A model generated the notes under the pieces. It was not told the DNA's origin. It saw only the letters and a list, made by a program, of their open reading frames with translations, and searched no databases. 41,461 nucleotides of DNA, taken from contig SHLP01000002.1 in NCBI GenBank assembly GCA_004283055.1, positions 66,753 to 108,213 of the forward strand, written 5' to 3'. Of this stretch, positions 17,615 to 27,212 are shown piece by piece; position 1 is the stretch's first letter; every line of letters begins with the position of its first letter. Origin of the DNA: Deltaproteobacteria bacterium (GTDB lineage: Bacteria; Myxococcota_A; Polyangia; Polyangiales; Houyiibacteriaceae). Both the position numbers and the translations under genes were made by a program.

Positions 17615-18333
17615 CTCGCAGCGCCCGGGTTCTGCGTCCGTTCGGGGAGCCTTGCGTCGCTCGGTCGAAGGTAGTTGGGTTCGAGCGAGTCAAGGTCGGA
17701 CGGCCCATCGATGCGAAACCTGTATCGCACTTCGGCAGCAATCGCTGAGGGCGTCGGCGCGTGCAGGTCCATCTGTGCTTCGTCGGGCTCGACGCCGAAC
17801 GCCGCCCTGATGAGATCTGCGTGCGGACGAACGCCCTCACCTCCGACATACAGCGGGCGGTCGCCCAGCCGTTCTCGAATCTCGTCGAACACGAGCGAGG
17901 GTGGCCCAAAGATTGGGGCCGCGAGCTCATCGACCATCGCATCGCCAATGAGGTATGCCGCGGCAAACACGTCGCCCCGGTAACCGGTCATCACAGGTAC
18001 GCGGACGCAATCTACGTCGCATTCGATCGCGCGAGCGAGCACGGCAAGCGAGCTCACCCCGACGATGGGCAATCCAAGCCCGAACGCGAGACCTTTCGCG
18101 GTGCCGAGACCGACCCGAAGACTGGTGAATCGACCCGGTCCGATGTCGACACCGATCAGAGAAAGCGATTCGCGTTCAACGCTCGCATCTGCCAATGCCG
18201 ATTCGATGTGCCCGAAAATATTCTCTCCGTGGCGAGCCTGAGAGCGCCATCGTGCGGAGCTGAGCGTACCGTCGTCGCGAGCGACCACGACGGTGCCGAA
18301 TTCGGTTGCGGTGTCGATGCAGAGGGTGGTCAT
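17611..18333 (-). CDS. tsaB: tRNA threonylcarbamoyladenosine biosynthesis protein TsaB
   Basis: 240 residues. ASKHA-fold partner of TsaD/TsaE in making the t6A37 modification of ANN-reading tRNAs. Typical N-terminal start (TLCIDTATEFGTVVVA), the HGENI-type motif (RHGENIFGHI), GPGRFTSLRVGLGTAKGLA, and a GYRGDVFAA segment. Length is normal. It is divergent from lepB with an 88-bp spacer. Confidence 0.95.
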   Translation of the reverse strand: MTTLCIDTATEFGTVVVARDDGTLSSARWRSQARHGENIFGHIESALADASVERESLSLIGVDIGPGRFTSLRVGLGTAKGLAFGLGLPIVGVSSLAVLARAIECDVDCVRVPVMTGYRGDVFAAAYLIGDAMVDELAAPIFGPPSLVFDEIRERLGDRPLYVGGEGVRPHADLIRAAFGVEPDEAQMDLHAPTPSAIAAEVRYRFRIDGPSDLDSLEPNYLRPSDARLPERTQNPGAAS

Positions 18334-18341
18334 GGGCTCGC

Positions 18342-18370
18342 TTGACGCATGCCTACCCGCAGACTAGCGT
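18342..18370 (+). promoter_or_regulatory. sigma-70-like promoter of lepB
   Basis: TTGACG (18342-18347), 17-bp spacer, TAGCGT (18365-18370), 51 bp before the lepB start. The same -10 hexamer and spacing are found upstream of nuoE. Confidence 0.45.
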
Positions 18371-18421
18371 CCGCGCCAGCAAAGTGCCCCGCGCGGGCTG
18401 CTTTCCGGTAGTCCCGCACGA

Positions 18422-19147
18422 ATGAGCAAACCAAAAGACAAAGCGGCTTCGAAAGGGGCGCGAAAGGGCGACGGCTGGAAGTCGAATCTGCTGACGATCG
18501 GCGGCGCTCTGTTGCTGGCACTGTTCATCCGGGTAACTCTGTTCGAGGCCTTTGCCATCGACGGTCCCTCGATGGAGCCCACCCTCCTCGACGGTGATCG
18601 GGTCGTCGTCGCGAAATACCCCTTCGGCCTGTTCCTGCCCTTTACGAACGAAGCGATCGTAAACTGGGGAGGCCCGGATCCCGGCGATGTGATCATTCTC
18701 CACAGCCCCGCCGACAACGAGGATATCGTGAAGCGGGTCATTGGCATCGGCGGAGATGAGATTCTGATTCGCGATGGGAAGATCTCCCGCAACGGTGAGG
18801 TGCTGCAAACGGTGGACGTGGGCCCCTGCTCGGTCGAGGAACAGAAGAACCTGGACCCCACCTGCCGCGTCTACGAGGAAACGCTCGACGGTGATCCGCA
18901 CCGGATCAGCCATTCGAGGCACGACTTCCCGCTCGACCGCCTGCCGCTGAAGGTGCCTGAGGGCCATGTCTACGTGCTCGGCGACCACCGCGACAGCTCG
19001 AATGACAGCCGAAACCCGCTCATTGGCGCCGTCCCCAACTCACGCATCAAGGGCAAATCCTTGTTCATCTACATGTCCTGGAAGAACACGCGGGACTCGG
19101 TGCTCGAACGGATTCGCTGGTCGCGCGTGGGCAGCCCCGTCGACTAA
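18422..19147 (+). CDS. lepB: signal peptidase I
   Basis: 241 residues. Cleaves Sec signal peptides at the outer face of the inner membrane. One membrane helix (about 22-40) after a Lys/Arg-rich N-terminus, catalytic Ser50 in DGPSMEPTL, catalytic Lys104 in DIVKRVIG, and the conserved GDHRDSSNDSR near 190. A 40-residue insert with two Cys (GPCSVEEQ...PTCRVYEE) after the Lys box is seen in several proteobacterial LepB. The next gene starts 28 bp downstream. Confidence 0.97.
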   Translation: MSKPKDKAASKGARKGDGWKSNLLTIGGALLLALFIRVTLFEAFAIDGPSMEPTLLDGDRVVVAKYPFGLFLPFTNEAIVNWGGPDPGDVIILHSPADNEDIVKRVIGIGGDEILIRDGKISRNGEVLQTVDVGPCSVEEQKNLDPTCRVYEETLDGDPHRISHSRHDFPLDRLPLKVPEGHVYVLGDHRDSSNDSRNPLIGAVPNSRIKGKSLFIYMSWKNTRDSVLERIRWSRVGSPVD

Positions 19148-19174
19148 GCGCGCGGTCAGCTTTAGGGTGTCGGA

Positions 19175-20680
19175 ATGAGCGACCTCAAGGGCGAGATCTT
19201 GGCGCGGCTGCGCGACGAGATCGGAACAATCGACAAGGAGGCTCCAGAGTCGGTCGCCCTGCTGTACCCGAGCCCCTATCGGGTCGGAATGTCGTCGCTC
19301 GGCTATCAGACGATCTATCGCTCCATCAATTTGACGGAGGGCCGAGCCGCCCACCGGGCGTTTCTGCCTGATGATCTCGACGCCTGGCGACAGTCACGTG
19401 CGCCGCTCGTGACGCACGAGAAGCTCAGGCCCGTCTCCGACTACCCGATCATTGCGGTCTCAGTGGCCTATGAAACCGAGCTGGCCGGCCTCATCCAGTG
19501 CCTGCAGCTGGCGGGCATCCCCCCGCTCGCCGAGGAACGGAACGAGCAGCATCCGTTCATTCTCGCGGGGGGACCGCTGACCTTCAGCAACCCGCTGCCC
19601 CTGGCGCCGTTCGTCGACGCCGTCGTCATGGGGGAAGCCGATCAATCGGTGCACGAGGTCTTGAGTGTGATCTTCGGCTCGGATTCCAAAGACAGCGCGA
19701 TGCGCAGCCTGTCCAGGCACCCTCACGTCTTCGTCCCGAGCGCGCACGGCGATTTGCTTCCGCCCATCGACAAGACCGAGAGCGCCACCCTCCCCGCCTA
19801 CTCGCAGATCATCACCCCGCACACCGAGCTCCGGAACATGTTCTTGATCGAGCCCGAGCGCGGATGCCACCGGGGCTGCACCTATTGTGTGATGCGCCGC
19901 TCGACCAACGACGGCATGCGCATCGTCAAGATGGATCGCGTTCTCTCGCTCATCCCCGACGAGGCAAAACGGGTCGGTCTGGTGGGCGCCGCGACCACCG
20001 ACCACCCGCAGATCACGGAGATCGTCCATGCCTTGGCTGATTCGGGACGTGAGGTCGGCCTGTCTTCCCTGCGCGCGGATCGACTGAACGACGAGCTCGT
20101 TGCGGCCCTTCGCAGAGGCGGCCATCGCGTTCTCACCACGGCCAGCGATGGCGCCAGTCAGCGTATGCGCGACATCATCCAACGTAAGACCAGCGAAGAG
20201 CAGCTCCGGCGCGCGGCCGAGCTGGCGCGCCGCCACGCGATGAAACGTCTGAAGCTCTACGTCATGGTCGGCGTTCCCGATGAAACCGATGAAGACATCG
20301 ACGAGCTCATCGAGCTCGGAGGGGAGCTGTCTTCCCTCATTCCCCTCTCGCTCGGCGTCGCCCCCTTCGTCGCGAAGCGAAACACGCCGCTCGATGGCAG
20401 CCCCTTTGCTGGCATCCCCCTGGTCGAAGCGCGCCTTCGTCGGTTGCGTCGCGGGGTTCGCGGCCGCGTCGAGCTTCGTGCGACCAGCGCCCGATGGGCC
20501 TGGGTGGAATACGTGCTGGCTCAGGGAGGCCGGGCGGAGGGCCGGGCCGTGCTCGACGCCGTGCATGCAGGAGGCCGATTCGCGGACTGGAAGCGCGCAT
20601 TCAACGCGCTTCCGGAGCAGCGCCCTCGACGTCTACTCGTTCGGCCGGGCGACCGTCTGGGCCGCGCCAGAGCCGGCTAG
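19175..20680 (+). CDS. B12-binding-type radical SAM protein (TIGR03960-like)
   Basis: 501 residues. An N-terminal region resembling a B12-binding Rossmann domain (VALLYPSPYRVGMSSLGYQ; AGGPLTFSNPLPLAPFVDAVVMGE) precedes a radical SAM barrel with the cluster motif CHRGCTYC (CxxxCxxC) near 230. The downstream LRADRLNDELVAALRRGG and GVPDETDEDIDE segments are typical of this family, whose members often lie in or near tRNA/rRNA modification genes. The reaction is unknown. It is a likely second gene after lepB. Its end overlaps the convergent nuoN by 4 bp. Confidence 0.9.
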   Translation: MSDLKGEILARLRDEIGTIDKEAPESVALLYPSPYRVGMSSLGYQTIYRSINLTEGRAAHRAFLPDDLDAWRQSRAPLVTHEKLRPVSDYPIIAVSVAYETELAGLIQCLQLAGIPPLAEERNEQHPFILAGGPLTFSNPLPLAPFVDAVVMGEADQSVHEVLSVIFGSDSKDSAMRSLSRHPHVFVPSAHGDLLPPIDKTESATLPAYSQIITPHTELRNMFLIEPERGCHRGCTYCVMRRSTNDGMRIVKMDRVLSLIPDEAKRVGLVGAATTDHPQITEIVHALADSGREVGLSSLRADRLNDELVAALRRGGHRVLTTASDGASQRMRDIIQRKTSEEQLRRAAELARRHAMKRLKLYVMVGVPDETDEDIDELIELGGELSSLIPLSLGVAPFVAKRNTPLDGSPFAGIPLVEARLRRLRRGVRGRVELRATSARWAWVEYVLAQGGRAEGRAVLDAVHAGGRFADWKRAFNALPEQRPRRLLVRPGDRLGRARAG

Positions 20681-22164
20681 CTCATGAAGCTCGAGGCCGC
20701 CGAGACGGCCCAGTCGAGGTAACGGCCGGGCATGATTCCCATCTTGACCACGTAGTACGCCGACAGGACCAGGGCAGCAACCACGTAGATCGATTGCATC
20801 GGAACGGCGATCGCTTGCCCCTCTTCCGGCTCGCGCATGTACAGATAGACGATCACCTTGAGATAGTAATAAGCCCCGACACCGCTCGCGAGGACGCCGA
20901 GGACGGCGAGCCAGACCATGGGGCCGCCCGCCTGCACCGCGGCGCTGAACACGTAGTACTTCCCAAAGAACCCCGCTGTGGGAGGCATCCCGAGCAGGGA
21001 GAGAACGCCGATGACAAAAGGAAACGCTGCCATCGGATGTCGGCGGCCGGCGCCCGCGAGGTCGTCGTAGCTCACGGCCTCCTTCCCCTTGGATCCCATC
21101 AGAATCAAAGAGCCGAAGGCGAGGACATTCGAGACGGTGTACGCGGCGACGTAGAAGAGCACCGCGCTCACTGCGAACGCGCCGACTTCGTGAGCTGCCG
21201 CGATGCCAACGAGGATGTAACCGGCGTGCGCGACCGATGAGTACGCCAGCATGCGCTTGACGCTCGACTGGGCAAGCGCAGCGAGATTGCCGTACACCAT
21301 CGTCGCGATGGAGAGCAGGAAGATGACGGGCGTCCAGCCCGTATAGAGGCTCATGCTCGCCTCGTCTCCAAATGCTCCGACCAAGACGCGAATCAGGACC
21401 GCCACCGCCGCCGCCTTGACCGCTACCGACATGAACGTAGTCACCGGCGTCACGGCGCCCTCGTACGAATCGGGCACCCACATGTGGAAGGGCACGGCGC
21501 CGACTTTGAACGCGAGCCCAACGAGCAGCATGACCAGGGCCAACACGGCGAGAATCGGGTCGGCATCCCCTGCGGCGACGACTTCGCGGATGCCGGCTAG
21601 ATCGGTATGGCCTGTCGCGCCGTAGAGCAAGGCGCTGCCAAAGAGCAGAATCGCCGCCGCGAACGAACCCAGAAGGAAATACTTCACCGCGCCCTCCACG
21701 GCACGGGCGCTGGTTCGTCGGTAGGCGACGAGGGCGTAGGCGCCGAGGGACATCGTCTCGAGCCCGAGGAAGATGCTGAGTAGATCGACCGCGCGCGCGA
21801 GCACCATGGCGCCAAACGCCGTGAAGATGAGGAGCACGTAAAACTCGCCTCGCTCGAGGCCGTGCTCGCGAAGATAGCCGCCGGCCAAAAGTGCGGAGAG
21901 ACCTCCGCCGACACAAATGACGACGTCGAAGAGCAAGCCGAGTCGATCGGCTGCCAAATAGCGCGTGACGAGCTCCGGGGCCGCAGGGAGCTCCCCGCTC
22001 ACGAGCATGGAACCCGCGAGGGCAGCTCCTGCGAAGAGCGATGCGGCCGTGACCAGAGCTAGCTCGGATCGCTCGGCGCTAAAGGCATCGACCAGCATGA
22101 GCGCCAGCCCGGCGCCGACGAGGAGCAACAGAGGCGATACCCCCATGAAGTCAACGGCGCTCAT
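20677..22164 (-). CDS. nuoN: NADH-quinone oxidoreductase subunit N
   Basis: 495 residues, about 14 membrane helices; one of the three antiporter-like proton-pumping subunits of complex I. Family motifs are seen: the helix-5 Glu region FLGLETMSLGAYALVAY, the Lys helix VGLAFKVGAVPFHMWVPD, and KRMLAYSSVAHAGYILVG. Last gene of the nuo run, overlapping nuoM by ATGA. Length is normal. Confidence 0.97.
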   Translation of the reverse strand: MSAVDFMGVSPLLLLVGAGLALMLVDAFSAERSELALVTAASLFAGAALAGSMLVSGELPAAPELVTRYLAADRLGLLFDVVICVGGGLSALLAGGYLREHGLERGEFYVLLIFTAFGAMVLARAVDLLSIFLGLETMSLGAYALVAYRRTSARAVEGAVKYFLLGSFAAAILLFGSALLYGATGHTDLAGIREVVAAGDADPILAVLALVMLLVGLAFKVGAVPFHMWVPDSYEGAVTPVTTFMSVAVKAAAVAVLIRVLVGAFGDEASMSLYTGWTPVIFLLSIATMVYGNLAALAQSSVKRMLAYSSVAHAGYILVGIAAAHEVGAFAVSAVLFYVAAYTVSNVLAFGSLILMGSKGKEAVSYDDLAGAGRRHPMAAFPFVIGVLSLLGMPPTAGFFGKYYVFSAAVQAGGPMVWLAVLGVLASGVGAYYYLKVIVYLYMREPEEGQAIAVPMQSIYVVAALVLSAYYVVKMGIMPGRYLDWAVSAASSFMS

Positions 22165-23789
22165 CGCGCTCCCTCCTCGTCCATCGGCTGCGCCATGGCG
22201 AGGCCGCGCGCCGCTTCGAGCTTGAGCTTCAGCTCGTCGATGTCGATCAGATGCGGCTCGGAGGTGCGGCGCCCCTCATAGTAGCGAACGGTGAAGTCCG
22301 ACACGAAGGAGTCGACCGCGGGGTTCATCTTGTCCAGGAAAAACTTCGGATAGAGGCCAATCCAAAACACCATCGCCAAGAGCGGTAGAAGCGACAGCAC
22401 TTCGCGTCGGTTGAGGTCGGTGAGCGACTCATTTTCACTGTGCACGACCTTGCCCCAGAAAATGCGAAGCACCGCGTGGAGCATGTATACCGCCGCGAAA
22501 ATGACGCCGGTGGCGGCAAGCAGAGTCATCACGAACCAGGCCGAGCCGAAACCAATCGACGAACGCGAAATGAATGCCCCAGCCAAGATCATGAACTCAC
22601 CGACGAAGCCATTGGTGCCAGGCAGCCCGATGGAGCTCATGGTGATGATGACGAAGAATAGGGCGTACCAAGGCATCACCTTCGCAAGCCCGCCGAAGTC
22701 GTCGAGCAGACGCGAGTGCCGACGATCATAGATGGCGCCGACCAAAAGGAAGAGCGCGCCGGTCGAGATGCCGTGATTGATCATCTGCAGCATGGCGCCC
22801 GAAATACCGGTTCGGTTCATCGCGAAGAGGCCGAGCAGGATGAAGCCCATGTGGCTGACGGAGCTGTAGGCCACGAGTTTCTTCAAATCGCGCTGCACCC
22901 AGGCCGCATAGGCGCCGTAGATGATCCCGAAAACGCCGAGACCGGCGAGCACCGGACCGATGACCTGACTGGCCACCGGGAACAAGGGCATCGCGAAGCG
23001 GATGAAGCCGTAGATGCCGAGCTTGAGCAAGACGGCTGCGAGAATCACCGAGCCGCCCGTTGGCGCCTGGACGTGCGCGTCGGGTAACCAGGTGTGGAAG
23101 GGGAACATCGGCACCTTGATCGCGAAGGCCAAGGCAAATGCGGAGAACAAGAGGTATTGCGGCATGGCGGGCAACACCAGGGTCGACAGCTCTTGCAAAT
23201 CGAAGCTGTAGTGACCCGCGAGCTCCTTGTAGCTCGTCACCACGTACAAAATCGCGACGAGCATCAGCAAGCTGCCGACCATCGTATATATGAAGAACTT
23301 CACCGCGGCATAAACGCGGTCCTTGCCTCCCCAGACGCCGATGATGAGGTACATCGGCACGAGCATGAGCTCCCAAAAGACGTAAAACAGAAACAGGTCG
23401 AGAGCGACGAACGCGCCGAGCATCCCCAACTCGAGCAGCAAGAACGAAAAGGCGTACTCCTTGATTCGAGTCGTAATGCTTCCCCAGGACGCGTACAGGG
23501 CGATGGGCGAGAGCAAGGTCGTGAGAATGACGAGCCACAGCGAGAGGCCGTCGACACCGACTTTGTACGAGATTCCAAACGACTCGACCCAGCTCATCTG
23601 CTCGACGAAGAGGTACCCGGCTTCCGAATAGTCTGCGAAGACCAAGCGAAGGCTGAGAAGGAGCTCGACCAGCATGGCGCCGATCGAAAAGCGTCGGATC
23701 GAACCCTCCCAGCTTCTAGGCAGGAGAAGCACCACCAGGGCGCTGATCGCGGGAACGGCGAGGAGCCAGCTGAGTGAATGGCTCGTCAT
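22161..23789 (-). CDS. nuoM: NADH-quinone oxidoreductase subunit M
   Basis: 542 residues, about 14 helices; antiporter-like proton channel of complex I. Key segments: FYVFWELMLVPMYLIIG (essential Glu), FAIKVPMFPFHTWLPDAH, KKLVAYSSVSHMGFILLG, and MINHGISTGALFLLVG. A cytoplasmic tail of about 45 residues is charged. It overlaps nuoL and nuoN by 4 bp each. Confidence 0.97.
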   Translation of the reverse strand: MTSHSLSWLLAVPAISALVVLLLPRSWEGSIRRFSIGAMLVELLLSLRLVFADYSEAGYLFVEQMSWVESFGISYKVGVDGLSLWLVILTTLLSPIALYASWGSITTRIKEYAFSFLLLELGMLGAFVALDLFLFYVFWELMLVPMYLIIGVWGGKDRVYAAVKFFIYTMVGSLLMLVAILYVVTSYKELAGHYSFDLQELSTLVLPAMPQYLLFSAFALAFAIKVPMFPFHTWLPDAHVQAPTGGSVILAAVLLKLGIYGFIRFAMPLFPVASQVIGPVLAGLGVFGIIYGAYAAWVQRDLKKLVAYSSVSHMGFILLGLFAMNRTGISGAMLQMINHGISTGALFLLVGAIYDRRHSRLLDDFGGLAKVMPWYALFFVIITMSSIGLPGTNGFVGEFMILAGAFISRSSIGFGSAWFVMTLLAATGVIFAAVYMLHAVLRIFWGKVVHSENESLTDLNRREVLSLLPLLAMVFWIGLYPKFFLDKMNPAVDSFVSDFTVRYYEGRRTSEPHLIDIDELKLKLEAARGLAMAQPMDEEGAR

Positions 23790-26395
23790 CGAACGACCTC
23801 GGACCCGTGGGACATCAACGCGGCGTGGGGAGGAGCGTCCTCGAGCCAGAACGGCAGGGTGATTTCTTTGGTGGCGCGGCGGCTGTTGCCGAACGCGTTG
23901 CGCACCTCGACCGTCGCTTCGACCACCGGCCTCGAAAAGACGCGCGCGGGGCCGAGACGGCCGTCCTTGCCCATCGGCAAGCGAAGCTCTTTGCTGCCGG
24001 CCAACAGGGTCGGTGGATCGGGCCTGCGGAACACGAGGTCTTTGCCGTCCACCCGCACCTCGAAGCCTACGTCGTCAGGCCGAAGCGTTGCGGCAGGAGC
24101 CACCGCTTCGACAGGAAGCCGCACCCAATCTTTACCGACATCAATTCTTTTTTCGACGCCGGACCTGGCGTTCATGATGAACACGGCGACGTCACGGACG
24201 TCGCGCTTCTCGTACTCGAAGCTCGTTTCCGGGGCGTCGGCCCAGGCCGTTTCAAATTCGCCGTCCGAGTTGGCGTCCCATCGATACTCATAGCCGAGCC
24301 CTGGCGGAGTCGTGAGCCCAACGTTCTTGCCCTCGAACGTCGCTTCGATATGCGAACGCGGTGCCCAGAAGAACCCCAAGACCGCAACTACGCCCACGAT
24401 CATCACCGCCCCGTACATCTGAACGACGCCGTTCTGCAAACGGGAGAAGATGCGACCGGCTTCCCGGACGTTGAGGCTCGGCAGCTTGGTCATGATCGCG
24501 TCGACGAAGGTCATGTCGGCGCGGCCTGCGACGGTCGCCACCTGTTTGATTGGGTTCACGATGGTCGCGCCATAGAGCTCATCGACGCGCCATTTGTCGA
24601 AGGCAAGCTGGAAGAGGCGCTTTGGCATCCTCTCGGCCAGGGCATCGCGGCTCTTGTTGCGGTAGAGCAGCCATGCGGCGCTGATCCCGACGGCCATCGC
24701 GCCGAACGCAAGGCCCGATGCGAGATTTACGACGTGCATCTCTTCGGGAGCCGGCTGTCCGGCGACCGAGCTCTCCATCCAATGCATCCACCAGTTGGGG
24801 AGATGCGTCCCGGTGATGGGAACCAGGTGAGGAAGCCCGAGAAAGCCGGCAAACAGTGCGCCGAGGCCAAGCACGATGAGCGGAATGGTCATGCTCGGCG
24901 GCGACTCGTGCGGATGCGCGTCGTAGGGATGGTCGCCCAACTGGTCAGCGCTCCGATAGTCGCCGGTGAACGTCAGAAAGTAGAGTCGGAACATATAGAA
25001 CGCGGTCATCACCGCCGCCAAGGTCAAGCCGATGAGAGTGAACCAACCGACGGCGTGTTGTAGCGCGTCGTCGGGGCGGTAGATCTGGGCGGCCGCACCG
25101 AGGAGGATTTCGTCTTTCGAGAAGAAACCGCTCGTGAGCGGGAAGCCGGCGATCGCCAGGCAGCTCGCCAGGAACGTCCAGCGCGTGATCGGCAAGATCT
25201 TCTTCAGTCCACCGAGCTTGAAGATATCTGCATCCCCGTGGGCATGGACGGCGTGCATGACGGAGCCGGCGCCGAGGAACAGACAGGCCTTGAAGAAGGC
25301 GTGGGTGAAGACATGGAAGAAACCGGCGGCGAAGAAGCCGACGCCGACCGCGGCGAACATGAAGCCGAGCTGGCTTACGGTGGAGTAGGCGAGGATCTTC
25401 TTCATCTCGCGCTGGACCACCGCGATCGATGCCGCGAGCAGCGCCGTCGTTGTGCCGGTGACCGCGATGATCGCCATGGCCACGTCCGAGGTGATGAAGA
25501 GCGGCGACAAGCGGCAGCAAAGGTACACGCCCGCCGTAACCATGGTGGCGGCGTGAATCAGCGCCGAGACCGGTGTCGGGCCGGCCATGGCATCTGGAAG
25601 CCACACGTAGAGCGGAATCTGAGCGCTCTTACCGGTGCAGCCCAGAAATAGGAACACACAGGCGACCGTCGCGAGGCTGGGCATCACGCCCAGAATCCCG
25701 AACGGGAAGTCGGCCCGGAACTGGCCCCCGGTCGCTGCCGCGTTGATGTCGGTGAACTCGAACGAGCCTGCGACGCCCACCAAGATGAACATGCCGATCA
25801 GCACGCCGAAATCGCCGACTCGGTTGACGACGAACGCCTTGCGGCCGGCCGCGGCGTACACGCGGTTCTCGTACCAGAAGCCGATGAGCAGGTACGAACA
25901 AAGGCCGACGCCCTCCCAGCCCACGAACATGACGGGCAAGCTGCTTCCGAGAACCAGAATCAGCATCGAGGCCATGAAGAGGTTGAGGAAGCTCATGAAC
26001 CGCGGGTAGCCCTCGTCCTCGCCCATGTAGCCGATGCTGTAGAGGTGAATCAGGCCGCCTACGCCGGTGACCACCAGGGTCATGACGCCGCTGAGCGAGT
26101 CCATCAGAAACCGGACGTTGATGGCAACGACCTGGCCCCGAGGAAGCTTGATGGAGAACCACTCGTAGAACTGATAGATCAGCGCTGGATGCTCGACGTC
26201 GGGGCCTGCGAGCCCGTAAAGCTCGACAAACGCAGTCACCGCAAGTCCAAAGGAAACCGCGACCGACCCCACGCCCACGAGGGTGACCAGGGACTTGGGC
26301 ATGTAGCGCCCGAGCAAACCATTCACGACCGCCCCGCCCAGCGGGAACAGGATGATCAAAAGGAGCAGAATCTGCTGATTGGCTTCGTCGTGCAT
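23786..26395 (-). CDS. nuoL: NADH-quinone oxidoreductase subunit L with long soluble C-terminal extension
   Basis: 869 residues, against about 610-680 for most NuoL. Residues 1-680 are a normal NuoL: sixteen-helix antiporter fold (WEGVGLCSYLLIGFWY, KSAQIPLYVWLPDAMAGPTPVSALIHAATM, KKILAYSTVSQLGFM), the lateral helix and the final anchoring helix VMIVGVVAVLGFFW. Residues 680-869 are extra and soluble, rich in beta-type sequence; one part (YRWDANSDGEF...) looks like a PKD-type Ig fold. If NuoL topology holds, the extension lies on the periplasmic side. The frame is uninterrupted and codon use looks like the rest, so it is a real part of the gene. Overlaps nuoM by ATGA. Confidence 0.95.
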   Translation of the reverse strand: MHDEANQQILLLLIILFPLGGAVVNGLLGRYMPKSLVTLVGVGSVAVSFGLAVTAFVELYGLAGPDVEHPALIYQFYEWFSIKLPRGQVVAINVRFLMDSLSGVMTLVVTGVGGLIHLYSIGYMGEDEGYPRFMSFLNLFMASMLILVLGSSLPVMFVGWEGVGLCSYLLIGFWYENRVYAAAGRKAFVVNRVGDFGVLIGMFILVGVAGSFEFTDINAAATGGQFRADFPFGILGVMPSLATVACVFLFLGCTGKSAQIPLYVWLPDAMAGPTPVSALIHAATMVTAGVYLCCRLSPLFITSDVAMAIIAVTGTTTALLAASIAVVQREMKKILAYSTVSQLGFMFAAVGVGFFAAGFFHVFTHAFFKACLFLGAGSVMHAVHAHGDADIFKLGGLKKILPITRWTFLASCLAIAGFPLTSGFFSKDEILLGAAAQIYRPDDALQHAVGWFTLIGLTLAAVMTAFYMFRLYFLTFTGDYRSADQLGDHPYDAHPHESPPSMTIPLIVLGLGALFAGFLGLPHLVPITGTHLPNWWMHWMESSVAGQPAPEEMHVVNLASGLAFGAMAVGISAAWLLYRNKSRDALAERMPKRLFQLAFDKWRVDELYGATIVNPIKQVATVAGRADMTFVDAIMTKLPSLNVREAGRIFSRLQNGVVQMYGAVMIVGVVAVLGFFWAPRSHIEATFEGKNVGLTTPPGLGYEYRWDANSDGEFETAWADAPETSFEYEKRDVRDVAVFIMNARSGVEKRIDVGKDWVRLPVEAVAPAATLRPDDVGFEVRVDGKDLVFRRPDPPTLLAGSKELRLPMGKDGRLGPARVFSRPVVEATVEVRNAFGNSRRATKEITLPFWLEDAPPHAALMSHGSEVVR

Positions 26396-26399
26396 GGGT

Positions 26400-26702
26400 T
26401 CAGTACTTCAGCAGTCTTGCGTCGTCGGTGTCGATCGTCTTCTTGATTCGGTAATATGCGACGAGAATCGCCAGGCCGACTGCCGCCTCAGCGGCCGCAA
26501 CCGCGATCACGAAGAAGGCGAAGACCTGACCCTCGTGGTTTGCGGAGTGCACGCGATTGAACGCAAGCAAGACCACGTTCACGGAGTTGAGCATGAGCTC
26601 GATCGACATGAGCTGGATCAACATGTTGCGTCGGGTCAGAAACCCCGCTGCCCCGATGCCGAACAAGACGGCGGCAAGCGCCAGGTATGTGCCGACTCCC
26701 AT
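26400..26702 (-). CDS. nuoK: NADH-quinone oxidoreductase subunit K
   Basis: 100 residues, three membrane helices, the usual size. The two conserved buried glutamates appear in MSIELMLNSVN and AAAEAAVGLAI. Ends 4 bp before the nuoL start and begins 6 bp after nuoJ. Confidence 0.97.
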   Translation of the reverse strand: MGVGTYLALAAVLFGIGAAGFLTRRNMLIQLMSIELMLNSVNVVLLAFNRVHSANHEGQVFAFFVIAVAAAEAAVGLAILVAYYRIKKTIDTDDARLLKY

Positions 26703-26708
26703 CGTCGC

Positions 26709-27212
26709 TTACTCCGTCCGGCTCCGGGCGACCGCAACCGCGCCGACGATGGCCACCAAGAGAGTAATCGAGATCACTTCGAAGGGGACGAGCGCCTTCG
26801 AATAGATGGCCATGCCAAGGCCTTCGACGGTTCCAAACTCCTGAGATGCTGCTCCCCAGGGCAGATCGTAGTAGGCAAGCGAGGTCGAGACCGCCAAAAC
26901 GATCGCGATCGTCACGGCAAGGCTCATCGTGCGCGAGGCAATTCGCCCCTGAATCGGACCCACCTCGGCGGCCGGACCAATGAGCATGATGACGAAGACG
27001 AACAAGACGACGACGGCGCCGGCGTACACCAGGAGCTGAATGGCGGCCAAGAGCTGCGCATCCAGTGTGAGGAACATCCCGGCCAGCGAGACGATGTGAA
27101 CGAGAAGGCCGATCGCCGCGCGGAGCGGACGTCGCGCTGAAACCGTCACGAGCGCGCCAACCATCGAAAAAATGGCCGTCGTGACGAACAAGATGGTTCC
27201 GGCGCTGGTCAC
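26709..27212 (-). CDS. nuoJ: NADH-quinone oxidoreductase subunit J
   Basis: 167 residues, five membrane helices. The conserved third-helix segment LLVYAGAVVVLFVFVIMLIG is intact. GTG start overlaps the nuoF stop (GTGA), so it is translationally coupled to nuoF. Confidence 0.95.
   Translation of the reverse strand: MTSAGTILFVTTAIFSMVGALVTVSARRPLRAAIGLLVHIVSLAGMFLTLDAQLLAAIQLLVYAGAVVVLFVFVIMLIGPAAEVGPIQGRIASRTMSLAVTIAIVLAVSTSLAYYDLPWGAASQEFGTVEGLGMAIYSKALVPFEVISITLLVAIVGAVAVARSRTE

Noticed and set aside
19460-20566. Long minus-strand frame opposite the radical SAM gene
   Set aside because: Antisense shadow; the plus strand carries the CxxxCxxC motif and family sequence.
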